A stretch of DNA of 64,000 nucleotides from an uncultured Alphaproteobacteria bacterium (GTDB lineage: Bacteria > Pseudomonadota > Alphaproteobacteria > Rhizobiales > Ancalomicrobiaceae): the NCBI GenBank assembly GCA_937892955.1, contig CALBKH010000083.1, forward strand, positions 9,115 through 73,114, read 5' to 3'. The notes below the pieces were generated by a model. The model was not told the origin of the DNA and made no database searches. It worked only from the letters and a program-made list of their open reading frames with translations. A program made the translations under genes and the position numbers. Shown here piece by piece: positions 27,933 through 36,643 of this stretch (positions are counted from its first letter, which is position 1; each line of letters starts with the position of its first letter).

Positions 27933-28081
27933 GACGCGGGTCACGTCGTTCACGCACGTGCTTCCCGCGACCGGGTGGCCACCCCTCCGCCACCCTTGAC
28001 GCCCTCGCCTCGTTGTACGACTGTCTCACAAGCGTGCCACTCCGCTCGGAGGGCTCGGCGAGGGCGACGCGAGGGGGCGGC

Positions 28082-29272
28082 ATGAGGGAAGATTCGATCG
28101 ATCCGGTGATCCCGACCGACGAAGCCTCGATCACCCGGGCCGTCAGTCTACCGGCGTGGATCTATCGCGATCCCGAATATTTCGCCGTCGAATGCGACGA
28201 GGTGCTGCGCCCGTCCTGGCAGGTGGTCTGCCATCTCGCCGATGTGCCCGACCCCGGCGACTTCCAGACCTTCGATTTCATCGGCGAGCACATCGTCGTG
28301 GTGCGCGGCGACGACGGAGAGGTCCGCGCCTTCCACAACGTCTGCCGCCATCGCGCCGCGCGCATCCTCGACGGCACCCACGGCAACTGCGGGCGCACCA
28401 TGATGTGCCCCTATCACGCCTGGAGCTACGACCTCGAGGGCCGGCTCGTCGGCCTGCCGTTCCGCAAGAGCTTCGCCGTCGACCCCGCCGACCTCGGTCT
28501 GAAGCCGGTCGAGATGGAGATCTGGCACGGCTTCGTCTTCGTCCGGCTGGAGAGCGGTGGTCCCTCGGTCGCCGAGATGATGAGCCCCTACGAGCACGAG
28601 GTGGCGCCCTACCGCTTCGAGGACCTCGTCCCGCACGGCCGGGTGACGCTGCGCCCGCGCGCCGTCAATTGGAAGAACATCGCCGACAACTACTCGGATT
28701 CGCTCCACATCCCCATCGCCCACCCCGGCCTCACCCGCCTCTTCGGCAAGGGCTACCGCATCGAAGCGACCGAATGGGTCGACAAGATGTGGGGCCAGCT
28801 GCGCGACGACCCGTCGGAGAACCTTTCCGAGCGCCTCTATCAGCGCCTGCTGCCCGACGTCGCCCACCTGCCGGCCGAGCGCAAACGGTTGTGGACCTAC
28901 TTCCGCCTGTGGCCCAACGTCGCCTTCGACATCTATCCCGATCAGGTCGATTTCATGCAGTTCGTCCCCGTCTCGGCGACCGAGACGATGATCCGCGAGA
29001 TCGCCTACGTCTTCCCCGACGACCGTCGCGAGATGAAGGCGGCGCGCTGGCTCAACTGGCGCATCAATCGGCTGGTCAACGCCGAGGACACCGACCTCGT
29101 CAATCGCGTCCAGGCCGGTATGGGCTCGCGCGCCTACGAGGTCGGCCCGCTCGGCGCCGAAGAAGTGTGCCTGAAGCACTTCGCCACCAAGACCCGTCGG
29201 CTGGTGCCGGAAGCCCGCCTCGACCGCGCCCCACCGCGCGGCTGGAGCCTGCGGCGGGCCGGAAATCGATGA
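28082..29272 (+). CDS. Rieske-type aromatic ring-hydroxylating oxygenase, alpha subunit
   Basis: 396 residues. The Rieske [2Fe-2S] ligands are in CRHRAARI and CPYHAWSYD (residues about 85-110). The mononuclear iron site is in NYSDSLHIPIAHPG, with the 2-His-1-carboxylate Asp further C-terminal. The overall form is like the GbcA/carnitine-oxygenase branch, which acts on quaternary amines, but other substrates are possible. No ferredoxin reductase gene is adjacent; the flavoprotein downstream is not of that type. The ATG at 28082 follows GAGGGGGC. It heads a run of genes that includes an ABC transporter. Confidence 0.82.
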   Translation: MREDSIDPVIPTDEASITRAVSLPAWIYRDPEYFAVECDEVLRPSWQVVCHLADVPDPGDFQTFDFIGEHIVVVRGDDGEVRAFHNVCRHRAARILDGTHGNCGRTMMCPYHAWSYDLEGRLVGLPFRKSFAVDPADLGLKPVEMEIWHGFVFVRLESGGPSVAEMMSPYEHEVAPYRFEDLVPHGRVTLRPRAVNWKNIADNYSDSLHIPIAHPGLTRLFGKGYRIEATEWVDKMWGQLRDDPSENLSERLYQRLLPDVAHLPAERKRLWTYFRLWPNVAFDIYPDQVDFMQFVPVSATETMIREIAYVFPDDRREMKAARWLNWRINRLVNAEDTDLVNRVQAGMGSRAYEVGPLGAEEVCLKHFATKTRRLVPEARLDRAPPRGWSLRRAGNR

Positions 29273-29350
29273 AGGATCCGGCCCCCGGCCGGGCGACGAC
29301 GACATCCAACGTCCCGATGCGACGGGACGAAGCAACGATCGGATGATCCC

Positions 29351-30964
29351 ATGCGCGACGTGATCGTGATCGGCGGCGGCCACAACGGTCTGGTGACAGC
29401 CGGCTATCTCGCCGCCACCGGCTTGAAGGTGACGGTGCTGGAGGCCCGCGACGTGGTCGGCGGCTGTGCCGTCACCGAGGAGTTCCACCCCGGCTTCCGC
29501 AATTCGGTCGCCGCCTACACCGTGTCGCTGCTCAACCCCAAGGTGATCGCCGATCTCGAACTGGCGAAACACGGCCTCACCGTGGTCGAGCGCAAGCTCT
29601 CCAACTTCCTGCCGCTGCCCGACGGACGATACCTGAAGGTCGGCGCCGGGCGCACCAAGTCGGAAGTCGCCAAGTTCTCGGCGAAGGACGCCGAGCGCCT
29701 CGACGCCTACGGCGACCGCCTCGACCGCATGGCCGACGTGCTGCGCGAACTCGTGCTGGAGACGCCGCCCAACGTCGCCACCGGCCAGGGCCTCCTCGCC
29801 ATGATCGGCGAGCTCCTCGCCGCCGGAAAGGTCGCCAACCGCTTCCGCCGCCTCGATCTCGAGGGGCAGCGCGACCTCTTGGAGATCTTCACCCGCTCCG
29901 CCGGCGACTATCTCGACCAGTGGTTCGAGAGCGATCCGATCAAGGCGATCTACGGCTTCGACGGCATCGTCGGCAACTACGCCTCCCCCTACGCCGCCGG
30001 CACGGCTTATGTGCTGCTCCACCACTGCTTCGGCGAAGTGAACGGCAAGCGCGGCGTCTGGGGCCATGCGCTCGGCGGCATGGGGGCGATCACCCAGGCG
30101 ATGGCCCGCTCGGCGCAAGCCCGCGGCGCCGAGATCCGCACCGGCGCGAAGGTCCGCGAGATCCTCACCGAGCGCGGTCGCGCCGTCGGTGTCGTCACCG
30201 AGGCCGGAGAAACGATCCGCGCCCGTATGGTCGTCTCCAACCTCCACCCCAAACTCACCTTCGAGAAGCTGATCGATCCGGCGGCGCTGCCCGCCGACTT
30301 CCGCGCGCGCATCGCCTCCTGGCGCTCCGGCTCCGGCACCTTCCGCATGAACGTGGCGCTCTCCGAGCTGCCGTCCTTCACCTCGCTCCCCGGCCGCGAC
30401 CTCGCCGAGCACCACACCTCCGGCATCGTGATCGCTCCGTCGCTCGCCTACATGGAGGACGCCTGGATCGACGCCCGCCGCGGCGGTTGGTCGAAGGCCC
30501 CGGTCGTCGAGATGCTGATCCCCTCGACCCTCGACCCGAGCCTCGCCCCCGAGGGGCAGCACGTCGCCTCGCTCTTCTGCCAGCACGTCGCCCCCGAGCT
30601 TTCCGACGGCCGCTCCTGGGACGACCACCGCGAAGAGGTGGCCGATCTGATGGTCGCCACCGTCGACGCCCACGCCCCCGGCTTCGCCGAGTCGGTGATC
30701 GCCCGCCAGATCCACTCGCCGCTCGATCTCGAGCGCAAGTTCGGCCTCGTCGGCGGCGACATCTTCCACGGCGCCCTCGGCCTCGATCAGATGTTCTCGG
30801 CCCGCCCGGTCATGGGCCACGCCGACCATCGAAGCCCCCTCGCCGGTCTCTACATGTGCGGCTCGGGCACCCATCCCGGTGGCGGCGTCACCGGCGCCCC
30901 CGGCCACAACGCGGCGCGAGAGATCCTCCGCGACATCCGGCGCGGACGGGTGGCGAAAGGGTGA
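29351..30964 (+). CDS. FAD-dependent oxidoreductase, phytoene desaturase/PYROXD2-like
   Basis: 537 residues. The N-terminal dinucleotide-binding motif is VIVIGGGHNGLVTAGYLA followed by VLEARDVVGGCAVTEE. The C-terminus has the second FAD block GLYMCGSGTHPGGGVTGAPGHNAA. Together they place it in the NAD(P)/FAD amine oxidase-phytoene desaturase superfamily, closest to PYROXD2-like proteins. The substrate is unknown and no carotenoid genes are nearby. It follows the Rieske gene by 78 bases, and the pairing suggests a shared pathway (inference). Confidence 0.78.
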   Translation: MRDVIVIGGGHNGLVTAGYLAATGLKVTVLEARDVVGGCAVTEEFHPGFRNSVAAYTVSLLNPKVIADLELAKHGLTVVERKLSNFLPLPDGRYLKVGAGRTKSEVAKFSAKDAERLDAYGDRLDRMADVLRELVLETPPNVATGQGLLAMIGELLAAGKVANRFRRLDLEGQRDLLEIFTRSAGDYLDQWFESDPIKAIYGFDGIVGNYASPYAAGTAYVLLHHCFGEVNGKRGVWGHALGGMGAITQAMARSAQARGAEIRTGAKVREILTERGRAVGVVTEAGETIRARMVVSNLHPKLTFEKLIDPAALPADFRARIASWRSGSGTFRMNVALSELPSFTSLPGRDLAEHHTSGIVIAPSLAYMEDAWIDARRGGWSKAPVVEMLIPSTLDPSLAPEGQHVASLFCQHVAPELSDGRSWDDHREEVADLMVATVDAHAPGFAESVIARQIHSPLDLERKFGLVGGDIFHGALGLDQMFSARPVMGHADHRSPLAGLYMCGSGTHPGGGVTGAPGHNAAREILRDIRRGRVAKG

Positions 30965-31114
30965 GCCGAGCGGCGGAGCGGAAAGAACCTCCCGCAGATT
31001 CCCCTGCGGCGAAAGGTATTTCCCGGTTCCCATCTCCGATTTCGGCGCTAACATGCCCCCACGGTCCCGGCACCCGCCGGGAACGAAGCCATTCGCCACA
31101 TGGGGCACCCTCTC

Positions 31115-31972
31115 ATGACTTTCACGTCGAAATTTCGTACCGGCGTCGCCGTCGCCGCCTTCGCGGCTCTGACCACCGTCGCCGGCGCGGCCCAGGCCGC
31201 CAACATGATCGACAAGTGCGAGGTGACCGGTAAGAAGGGCGAGTTCTCGATCACGCCCGCCGTCGCCGGCCAGCTGACCTACCAGTCGAACCTGCCGGCG
31301 CCCGGCTGGAACAACGGCGACACGCCCGAGACCATCAAGGACGGCTACGAGTATTGCCTCGCCGCCAACATCGCCTGGCGCCTCGGTCTCGACAAGGTGA
31401 AGCTGGTCAACGTCGACTTCGACGCTCTCGTCGCCGGCAACACCAAGGACTTCGACATCGCCCTGTCGCAGATTTCGATCACCGACAAGCGCAAGGAAGT
31501 GGTCCGCTTCTCGGTTCCCTACTTCGACTCCGACGTCGGCGTCCTCGCCAAGAAGGGCAAGAAGTACGGCAGCGCCGACATGAAGGGCCTGCGCATCGGC
31601 GTCCAGCAGGGCACCACCGGCACCGACTTCGTCACCGATGCGCTGAAGCCCAAGACCCAGGCCAAGGTGTTCCCCGACACGCCGTCGATGTTCACCGCGC
31701 TGATGGCCAATCAGGTCGACGTCGTCATGACCGACACCGCCATCGTTCTCGGCCAGGCGGCCGAGTCGAAGGGCAAGATGGAGGTCATCGGTCAGTACAA
31801 GACCGGCGAGCAGTACGGCGCGCTCTTCCCGAAGAACTCGGCCAATGCCGAGACCATCGACAAGGTGATCGCCGCGCTCATCGCCGACGGCACCACCAAG
31901 AAGCTCTCGGCCAAGTATCTCGCCGCCTCCTGGGGCGCCGATCCCAACAAGATCCCCTACTTCAAGCCCTGA
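31115..31972 (+). CDS. Periplasmic substrate-binding protein of a polar amino-acid-type ABC transporter
   Basis: 285 residues with a Sec signal peptide (MTFTSKFRTGVAVAAFAALTT ending GAAQA, cleavage near residue 29). The SBP_bac_3 fold is shown by DGYEYCLAANIAWRLG, FDIALSQISITDKRKEVVRFS and LRIGVQQGTTGTDF. It delivers a small polar solute, amino acid or related compound, to the permease. The start at 31115 gives a proper signal peptide; an ATG five codons upstream is the alternative. It is followed by its permease and ATPase. Confidence 0.85.
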   Translation: MTFTSKFRTGVAVAAFAALTTVAGAAQAANMIDKCEVTGKKGEFSITPAVAGQLTYQSNLPAPGWNNGDTPETIKDGYEYCLAANIAWRLGLDKVKLVNVDFDALVAGNTKDFDIALSQISITDKRKEVVRFSVPYFDSDVGVLAKKGKKYGSADMKGLRIGVQQGTTGTDFVTDALKPKTQAKVFPDTPSMFTALMANQVDVVMTDTAIVLGQAAESKGKMEVIGQYKTGEQYGALFPKNSANAETIDKVIAALIADGTTKKLSAKYLAASWGADPNKIPYFKP

Positions 31973-32118
31973 GCCTCGGCGCCGGGTCCGATGTTCCGGC
32001 GGACGGTGCTCTCGCGCCGTCCGCCGTCGCATGAGGCCCCTGCCGACCGGCCCGCGACGGTGCCGGCGGGGGTCGATGGAGATCGGACGCGATCTCCGCA
32101 ACGACGAGACGATCTTCG

Positions 32119-33249
32119 ATGGACGATACCCCCGCCGCCGCCCCCGTCGACCGAACGCCGGCGCCGCGCCCCACACGCCAGTGGAAGCCGGCGCCGCCGA
32201 AATCGGCGATCGGCCTCGCCACCGCCGCACTCGCCGGCGTCACGACCACCGTCGCCCTGGCGTTCTACACCGCCTCGTCGATCCACGACGCGCTCGTCAC
32301 CCTCGAATTCACCTCACTCACCGTCGACGTCCTGCTCTACGCCGTCGCGGCGGCGACCTTCGTGCTCTTCCTGCCGGCGTGGCGCGGCTACGCCGCCGCC
32401 CGGCGCGCCCGCGCCCTCGTCGTCACCGACATCGCCGAGGCCCGCGCCACCACCGCCGAGGCACGAGAGAAGTCGTGGATCGCCGTCGGCTACTCGGTGG
32501 CGGCGGCGATCGTCTTCCTCTTCGGCCTCTTCGTCATCTCCAACGACATCGCCGTCGGCCGAATCTTCCTCGACTTTCACGTCATGGGCGAGACTTTCCA
32601 TCTGGTCGTCGTCGCCTTCTGGGAGAACATCAAGATCTTCACCGCGGCGGAGATCCTGGTGCTGATCTGGGGCCTGCTGATCGCCGTCGCCCGCCTCGCG
32701 CCCGGTCGCGCCGGCGCGCCGGTCCGGCTCATCGCCACGGCCTATGTCGACCTCTTCCGCGGCCTGCCGGCGATCATCTCGATCTATCTCGTCGGCTTCG
32801 GCCTACCGAGCGCCGACCTGCCGATCCTGCGCGACATGACCCCGACCATGTTCGCCATCCTGGCGCTGACGCTGACCTACGGCGCCTATGTCTCCGAGGT
32901 CTATCGCTCCGGCATCGAGAGCGTCCACTGGAGCCAGACCGCGGCTTCCCGCTCGCTCGGCTTCTCCTACGGCCAGACGCTGCGCTTCGTCGTCGTGCCG
33001 CAGGCGCTGCGGCGCATCGTTCCGCCGCTCCTCAACGACTTCATCTCGCTGCAGAAGGACACCTCGCTCGTCCTCGTGCTCGGCACCATCGACGCCTTCA
33101 ATCAGTCGAAGATCATCGCCGCCAACCACTTCTCGCTCTCCGCGGTGACCGTGGTGGCGGCGCTCTTCGTCCTCATCACCATTCCCCAGGGCCGCCTCGT
33201 CGACAAACTGATCGAACGCGATCAGAAGCGCATGCGGACCGGAAGCTGA
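32119..33249 (+). CDS. ABC transporter permease, HisMQ type, with N-terminal extension
   Basis: 376 residues. The C-terminal about 220 residues are a normal His/Glu/Gln/Arg/opine permease (YVDLFRGLPAIISIYLVGFG, then the EAA-like loop QTAASRSLGFSYGQTLRFVVVPQALRRI). In front is an unusual extension of about 155 residues with three hydrophobic segments and a charged loop (RRARALVVTDIAEARATT). One permease gene suggests a homodimer. The start ATG at 32119 has no strong ribosome site. It lies 146 bases after the binding protein gene. Confidence 0.85.
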   Translation: MDDTPAAAPVDRTPAPRPTRQWKPAPPKSAIGLATAALAGVTTTVALAFYTASSIHDALVTLEFTSLTVDVLLYAVAAATFVLFLPAWRGYAAARRARALVVTDIAEARATTAEAREKSWIAVGYSVAAAIVFLFGLFVISNDIAVGRIFLDFHVMGETFHLVVVAFWENIKIFTAAEILVLIWGLLIAVARLAPGRAGAPVRLIATAYVDLFRGLPAIISIYLVGFGLPSADLPILRDMTPTMFAILALTLTYGAYVSEVYRSGIESVHWSQTAASRSLGFSYGQTLRFVVVPQALRRIVPPLLNDFISLQKDTSLVLVLGTIDAFNQSKIIAANHFSLSAVTVVAALFVLITIPQGRLVDKLIERDQKRMRTGS

Positions 33250-33266
33250 GGCGGGGAGAACTCGAG

Positions 33267-34013
33267 ATGGCTCTCGTCGAAGTCCGCGACGTCCACAAGG
33301 CCTACGGCGGGGTGGTCCCCGTCCTCAACGGCGTCACCCTCGACATCGAGGAGCATCAGGTCGTCTGCCTGATCGGCCCCTCCGGTTGCGGCAAGTCCAC
33401 GCTGCTGCGCTGCATCAATGGCCTGGAACCGATCGACAACGGCGAGATCCGCCTCCACGGCGACCGCGTCTCCGGCCCCGGCGTCGACCTCGACGCGCTG
33501 CGGCGCGACGTCGGCATCGTCTTCCAGTCGTTCAACCTCTTCCCGCACATGAGCGTGCTCGACAACGTCACCGCCGCGCCGATCAAGGTGCTCGGCCAGT
33601 CGCGCGCCGAGGCCAAGGACCGGGCGATGGAGCTCCTCGCCCGCATCCAGCTCGATCAGAAGGCGCTCGAATACCCCGATCGCCTCTCCGGCGGCCAACA
33701 GCAGCGCGTGGCGATCGTCCGGGCGCTGGCGATGGATCCGATCGTCCTGCTCCTCGACGAGATCACCTCGGCGCTCGACCCCGAACTGGTCTCCGAAGTG
33801 CTCAACATCGTCCGCGACCTGTCGCGCGAAGGCATGACCATGGTGCTCGCCACCCACGAAATGGGCTTCGCCCGCGAGGTCGCCTCGAAGGTCTGCTTCC
33901 TCTACGGCGGCGTGGTCCACGAGGAGGGCCCGCCCGAACAGATCTTCTCCGAGCCGAAGAACGAACGCACCCGCGCCTTCCTCGAGCGCATCATCGAGGC
34001 GGGACGGCTGTGA
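33267..34013 (+). CDS. ABC transporter ATP-binding protein, polar amino acid type
   Basis: 248 residues. Walker A is GPSGCGKSTLL, the Q-loop lies in VFQSFNLFPHMSV, the signature is LSGGQQQRVAIVRAL, Walker B is VLLLDEITSALDPE and the switch His is in LATHEMGFA. The sequence and length match HisP/GlnQ-type ATPases and pair with the permease 17 bases upstream. The start is the ATG at 33267 after GGGGAGAA. Its stop overlaps the aldolase start (GTGA), so import and catabolism are coupled. Confidence 0.93.
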   Translation: MALVEVRDVHKAYGGVVPVLNGVTLDIEEHQVVCLIGPSGCGKSTLLRCINGLEPIDNGEIRLHGDRVSGPGVDLDALRRDVGIVFQSFNLFPHMSVLDNVTAAPIKVLGQSRAEAKDRAMELLARIQLDQKALEYPDRLSGGQQQRVAIVRALAMDPIVLLLDEITSALDPELVSEVLNIVRDLSREGMTMVLATHEMGFAREVASKVCFLYGGVVHEEGPPEQIFSEPKNERTRAFLERIIEAGRL

Positions 34014-34681
34014 GCGCGTCCCACTCCACGTTGCCGACGAGCGAGGCGGAGGCCCGCGCGGCGATCGCCGCCGCCATGCGCCGGCTCGATGCGAGCCGCC
34101 TCAATCGCAGCGCCTCGGGCAACCTGTCGCTGCGCTTCGGCGATACGCTTCTGATCACCCCGAGTGCCGTCGCCCCCGCCGATCTCACCCCGGATCTCGT
34201 CGCGAAGATCGACCTCGCCGACGACACCGGCGCCTGGGAAGGGCCCCGCAAGCCCTCCACCGAATGGCGCTTCCACCGCGACATTCTGCGGGCGCGGCCG
34301 GATGTGAACGCCGTGGTCCACACCCATTCGCCCTACGTGACGACCCTCGCCATCGCCCGCCGCCCGATCCCGGCGGTGCACTACATGATCGCCGGTTTCG
34401 GCGGCCCGACGATCCGTTGCTCCGGCTACGCCACCTTCGGCACCGAGGAGCTGTCGCGCGAAGCGCTCGCCGCCCTCGACGGCCGCAACGGTTGTCTCCT
34501 GGCCAACCACGGCGGCATCACCGTGGCGCCGACGCTCGCCCGCGCCCTGTGGCTGGCGGTGGAGATGGAGACGCTCGCCTTCCAGTACCACCAGAGCCTG
34601 CTGATCGGCGGCCCGGTCATCCTCTCCGACGCCGAGATCGCCGAAGCCACCGCGAAATTCGCCGATTACGGGTCGAAGTGA
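34010..34681 (+). CDS. Class II aldolase/adducin family protein
   Basis: 223 residues. The zinc-binding histidines of the family are in VVHTHSPYVTTLA and LLANHGGITV, with the acidic residue in PSTEWRFHRDIL and the substrate loop SGNLSLRFGDTLLITPS. Members cleave or epimerise sugar phosphates (fuculose-1-phosphate aldolase, ribulose-phosphate epimerase). Starting at a GTG overlapping the ATPase stop, it belongs to the transporter operon. The substrate cannot be told from the sequence. Confidence 0.85.
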   Translation: MSASHSTLPTSEAEARAAIAAAMRRLDASRLNRSASGNLSLRFGDTLLITPSAVAPADLTPDLVAKIDLADDTGAWEGPRKPSTEWRFHRDILRARPDVNAVVHTHSPYVTTLAIARRPIPAVHYMIAGFGGPTIRCSGYATFGTEELSREALAALDGRNGCLLANHGGITVAPTLARALWLAVEMETLAFQYHQSLLIGGPVILSDAEIAEATAKFADYGSK

Positions 34682-34809
34682 GGGGAGCGGGCGAGCGCCC
34701 CGCGCCGAGCGCGGCGGTCCGGACCGTTGATTTGTCGGCGGGGCGGGGTTAGGTGTCCGGTCGAAACGTCGATCCCCCCGCGCGCCGCGCCAGACCCGAG
34801 ATCCCACCG

Positions 34810-35118
34810 ATGAACAAAAAGCCCGAAGCCCCGCTGCGCGTCTACGGCTTCTGCTGGTTCCTCCGCGACGACTACGACGAGGCCCGCGCCGCGATGGCGG
34901 ATCCCGAGGTGTTGTTCGACACCTATGCGGAATGGCTCAAGGCGGCGAAGAAGATCGAGGCCGAGGTCGCCGCCCAGGGCGGCAAGGTCATCCGCATCCG
35001 CTTCGATATCGAGTCCTTCATGTTCTACTGCGCGGCCCACAACGTTGCGCCGGTCGAGCAGACCCGCGCCAACTGGGCCGCGGCGGAACTGCGCCGCCGC
35101 TACGAGGAATCCGGCTGA
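34810..35118 (+). CDS. Conserved hypothetical protein
   Basis: 102 residues, beginning MNKKPEAPLRVYGFCWFLRDDY. I do not recognise a named domain. It is mixed alpha/beta with a Trp/Tyr-rich start and a C-terminal helix (TRANWAAAELRRRYEESG), with no signal peptide or membrane segment. It may have its own promoter: TTGATT at 34727-34732, 17 bases, TAGGTG at 34750-34755. It ends at the bidirectional-looking terminator hairpin at 35126. Confidence 0.6.
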   Translation: MNKKPEAPLRVYGFCWFLRDDYDEARAAMADPEVLFDTYAEWLKAAKKIEAEVAAQGGKVIRIRFDIESFMFYCAAHNVAPVEQTRANWAAAELRRRYEESG

Positions 35119-35125
35119 AAAAATA

Positions 35126-35159
35126 AAAGCCCCGCGCCATAAGAGGCGCGGGGGGCTTT
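35126..35159. terminator. Strong hairpin terminator, probably bidirectional
   Basis: CCCCGCGCC-ataaga-GGCGCGGGG. Read on the minus strand it is followed by CTTTTATTTTTT, a classic rho-independent terminator for a transcript arriving from the right. Read on the plus strand, the stem (extended by flanking AAAGC/GCTTT) ends only in CTTTG, so it is weaker in that direction, where it would close the 34810 gene. Confidence 0.75.
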
Positions 35160-35173
35160 GAAACTCTTTGACC

Positions 35174-35383
35174 TTAGAATGGCCAGAACGAAGTCAACGT
35201 ATACCAAACACTCGTCCAATCCGTCTCCCGCATATAGTCGTACAACGCGGAAACGGCATCGACCAAGTCGAACAGCGCCTTTATTCGCGAACCCAAGGGT
35301 TTCTTTACCATTGCCAGTGCTCCTTTGTCTCTTTACCTGAGGAGCGGTGGCGATTGAAAGAACCTGGGCGCCACCGCATTATA
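35174..35383 (-). other. Small minus-strand transcription unit with a frame-broken small ORF
   Basis: In a 453-base AT-richer gap without an annotated gene. On the minus strand there is a perfect TATAAT (35378-35383), then a 9-bp hairpin GCGGTGGCG/CGCCACCGC at the start of the message (35344-35377), then AAAGGAG eight bases before an ATG at 35310-35312, and downstream the strong terminator at 35126. The frame from that ATG runs on through the terminator. Skipping one A of the A4 run at 35280-35283 gives instead a 45-residue protein (MVKKPLGSRIK, then ALFDLVDAVSALYDYM, ending SFWPF) that stops at 35174 just before the terminator. It could be a decayed small gene, a frameshifted gene or an sRNA. 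Confidence 0.5.
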
Positions 35384-35571
35384 TCAAAAAAATCGCCTAA
35401 ATTTCGGCGATATATATCGATATACGGTGGCTGGACTCGCTACATCTTGTAACCTCTCAGTATTCTAGCTATTCGAGACACTTCCCCGTTCCTCTTGCGG
35501 AACGAGATGCGCCGTTACCCTACTATCTCGGGATGCATACCGAGCTATTCAAGATCGAGTATCGTGAAATT
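35384..35571. other. AT-rich spacer without a recognised gene
   Basis: Local composition is clearly more AT-rich than the flanks. ATCGCC-taaatttc-GGCGAT forms a small hairpin at about 35392-35411, just upstream of the TATAAT on the minus strand, and could be an operator. No convincing coding frame was found up to the end of tyrC at 35572. Confidence 0.4.
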
Positions 35572-36507
35572 TCAATCCTTCTTCGGCACGCGGCCGAAGT
35601 CCGGCGCCGCCGTGTCCTGGCCGATGTCGAGAATGCCGCGGCGGATGGCGCGGGTCTCGGTGAACTGGCGGAACAGCGTGTCGCCGTCGCCGTAGCGGAT
35701 CGCCCGCTGCAGCACGAAGAGATCCTCGATGAAGCGGCCGAGCATCTCCAGCACCGCCTCCTTGTTGTGGAGGAAGACGTCGCGCCACATCGTCGGATCG
35801 GACGCCGCGATGCGGGTGAAGTCGCGGAAGCCGCCGGCGGAGAACTTGATCACCTCCGACTGCGTCACCGTCTCAAGGTCGGCCGCCGTGCCGACGATGT
35901 TGTAGGCGATGAGATGCGGAATGTGCGAGGTGATGGCGAGCACCATGTCGTGGTGCTCCGGCGACATCGTCTCGACCTTCGAGCCGCACGCCTTCCAGAA
36001 GCCGACGAGCCTCTCCACCGCGCCCGCATCCGCCCCGGTGGGCGGCGTGACGATGCACCAGCGGTTCTCGAAAAGCTCGGCGAAGCCCGCGTCCGGTCCC
36101 GAATGCTCGGTGCCGGCCACCGGATGGGCGGGGACGAAATGCACGTGCGGCGGTAGATGCGGCGCCATCTGCCGGACCACGTCGGCCTTGACCGAGCCGA
36201 CGTCCGAGACGATCGCCCCCGGCTTCAGATGCCGCCCGATCGCTTGGGCGACCTCCCCCGAGGCGCCGACCGGCACCGAGACGATCACCAGATCGGCCCC
36301 CTCGACGGCGGCGCCGGCATCCCGGATGTAGCGGTCGCCGAGCCCGAGTTCTTCGGTGCGCGCCAGCGTCTCCGCCCGCCGAGTCGAGATCACGATCTCG
36401 CGCGCCAGCCCCTCGCGCCGGATCACCCGGGCGAGCGAGGAGCCGATGAGACCGATGCCGACCAGCGCCACGCGCTCGAACATCGGGGTCTTCGCTTCCG
36501 CGGTCAT
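35572..36507 (-). CDS. tyrC: Prephenate/arogenate dehydrogenase
   Basis: 311 residues. An N-terminal Rossmann motif (VALVGIGLIGSSLARVI) binds NAD(P). The catalytic region has DVGSVKADVV and the His in FVPAHPVAGTEHSG that characterise the TyrA/TyrC family, followed by the all-helical C-terminal dimerisation domain (ITSHIPHLIAYNIVG). It converts prephenate or arogenate toward tyrosine. It is transcribed with hisC and the chorismate mutase upstream, but a 136-base spacer with repeat hairpins separates it from hisC. Confidence 0.92.
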   Translation of the reverse strand: MTAEAKTPMFERVALVGIGLIGSSLARVIRREGLAREIVISTRRAETLARTEELGLGDRYIRDAGAAVEGADLVIVSVPVGASGEVAQAIGRHLKPGAIVSDVGSVKADVVRQMAPHLPPHVHFVPAHPVAGTEHSGPDAGFAELFENRWCIVTPPTGADAGAVERLVGFWKACGSKVETMSPEHHDMVLAITSHIPHLIAYNIVGTAADLETVTQSEVIKFSAGGFRDFTRIAASDPTMWRDVFLHNKEAVLEMLGRFIEDLFVLQRAIRYGDGDTLFRQFTETRAIRRGILDIGQDTAAPDFGRVPKKD

Positions 36508-36524
36508 CTCGAACCTCTTTCCGA

Positions 36525-36637
36525 ACTCACGAAGTTCCGACTTGCCGGAACTTCGTGAGTGAAGGCGAGCCCGAACCGGCGTCGGCCGGTCGGGCCGTGA
36601 CGCTCATGAAATTCGGACATGTCCGAACATCATGAGC
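36525..36637. repeat. Intergenic hairpin repeat, copy B, between hisC and tyrC
   Basis: Three parts. A perfect 15-bp hairpin has arms at 36525-36539 and 36546-36560 (ACTCACGAAGTTCCG and its complement, 6-base loop). The shared core GAAGGCGAGCCCGA-ACCGG-CGTCGGCCGG runs 36561-36588. A second hairpin at 36602-36637 contains the 16-base palindrome TTCGGACATGTCCGAA inside arms GCTCATGA/TCATGAGC. The core matches copy A at 3760-3787. Confidence 0.65.
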
Positions 36638-36643
36638 CCGGCA

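Noticed and set aside
28148..32230. A 1360-codon open frame on the minus strand
   Set aside because: It lies antisense to the Rieske, flavoprotein and transporter genes, is low-complexity Asp/Gly/Val/Arg, and has no family likeness. Long antisense frames are expected in GC-rich DNA.
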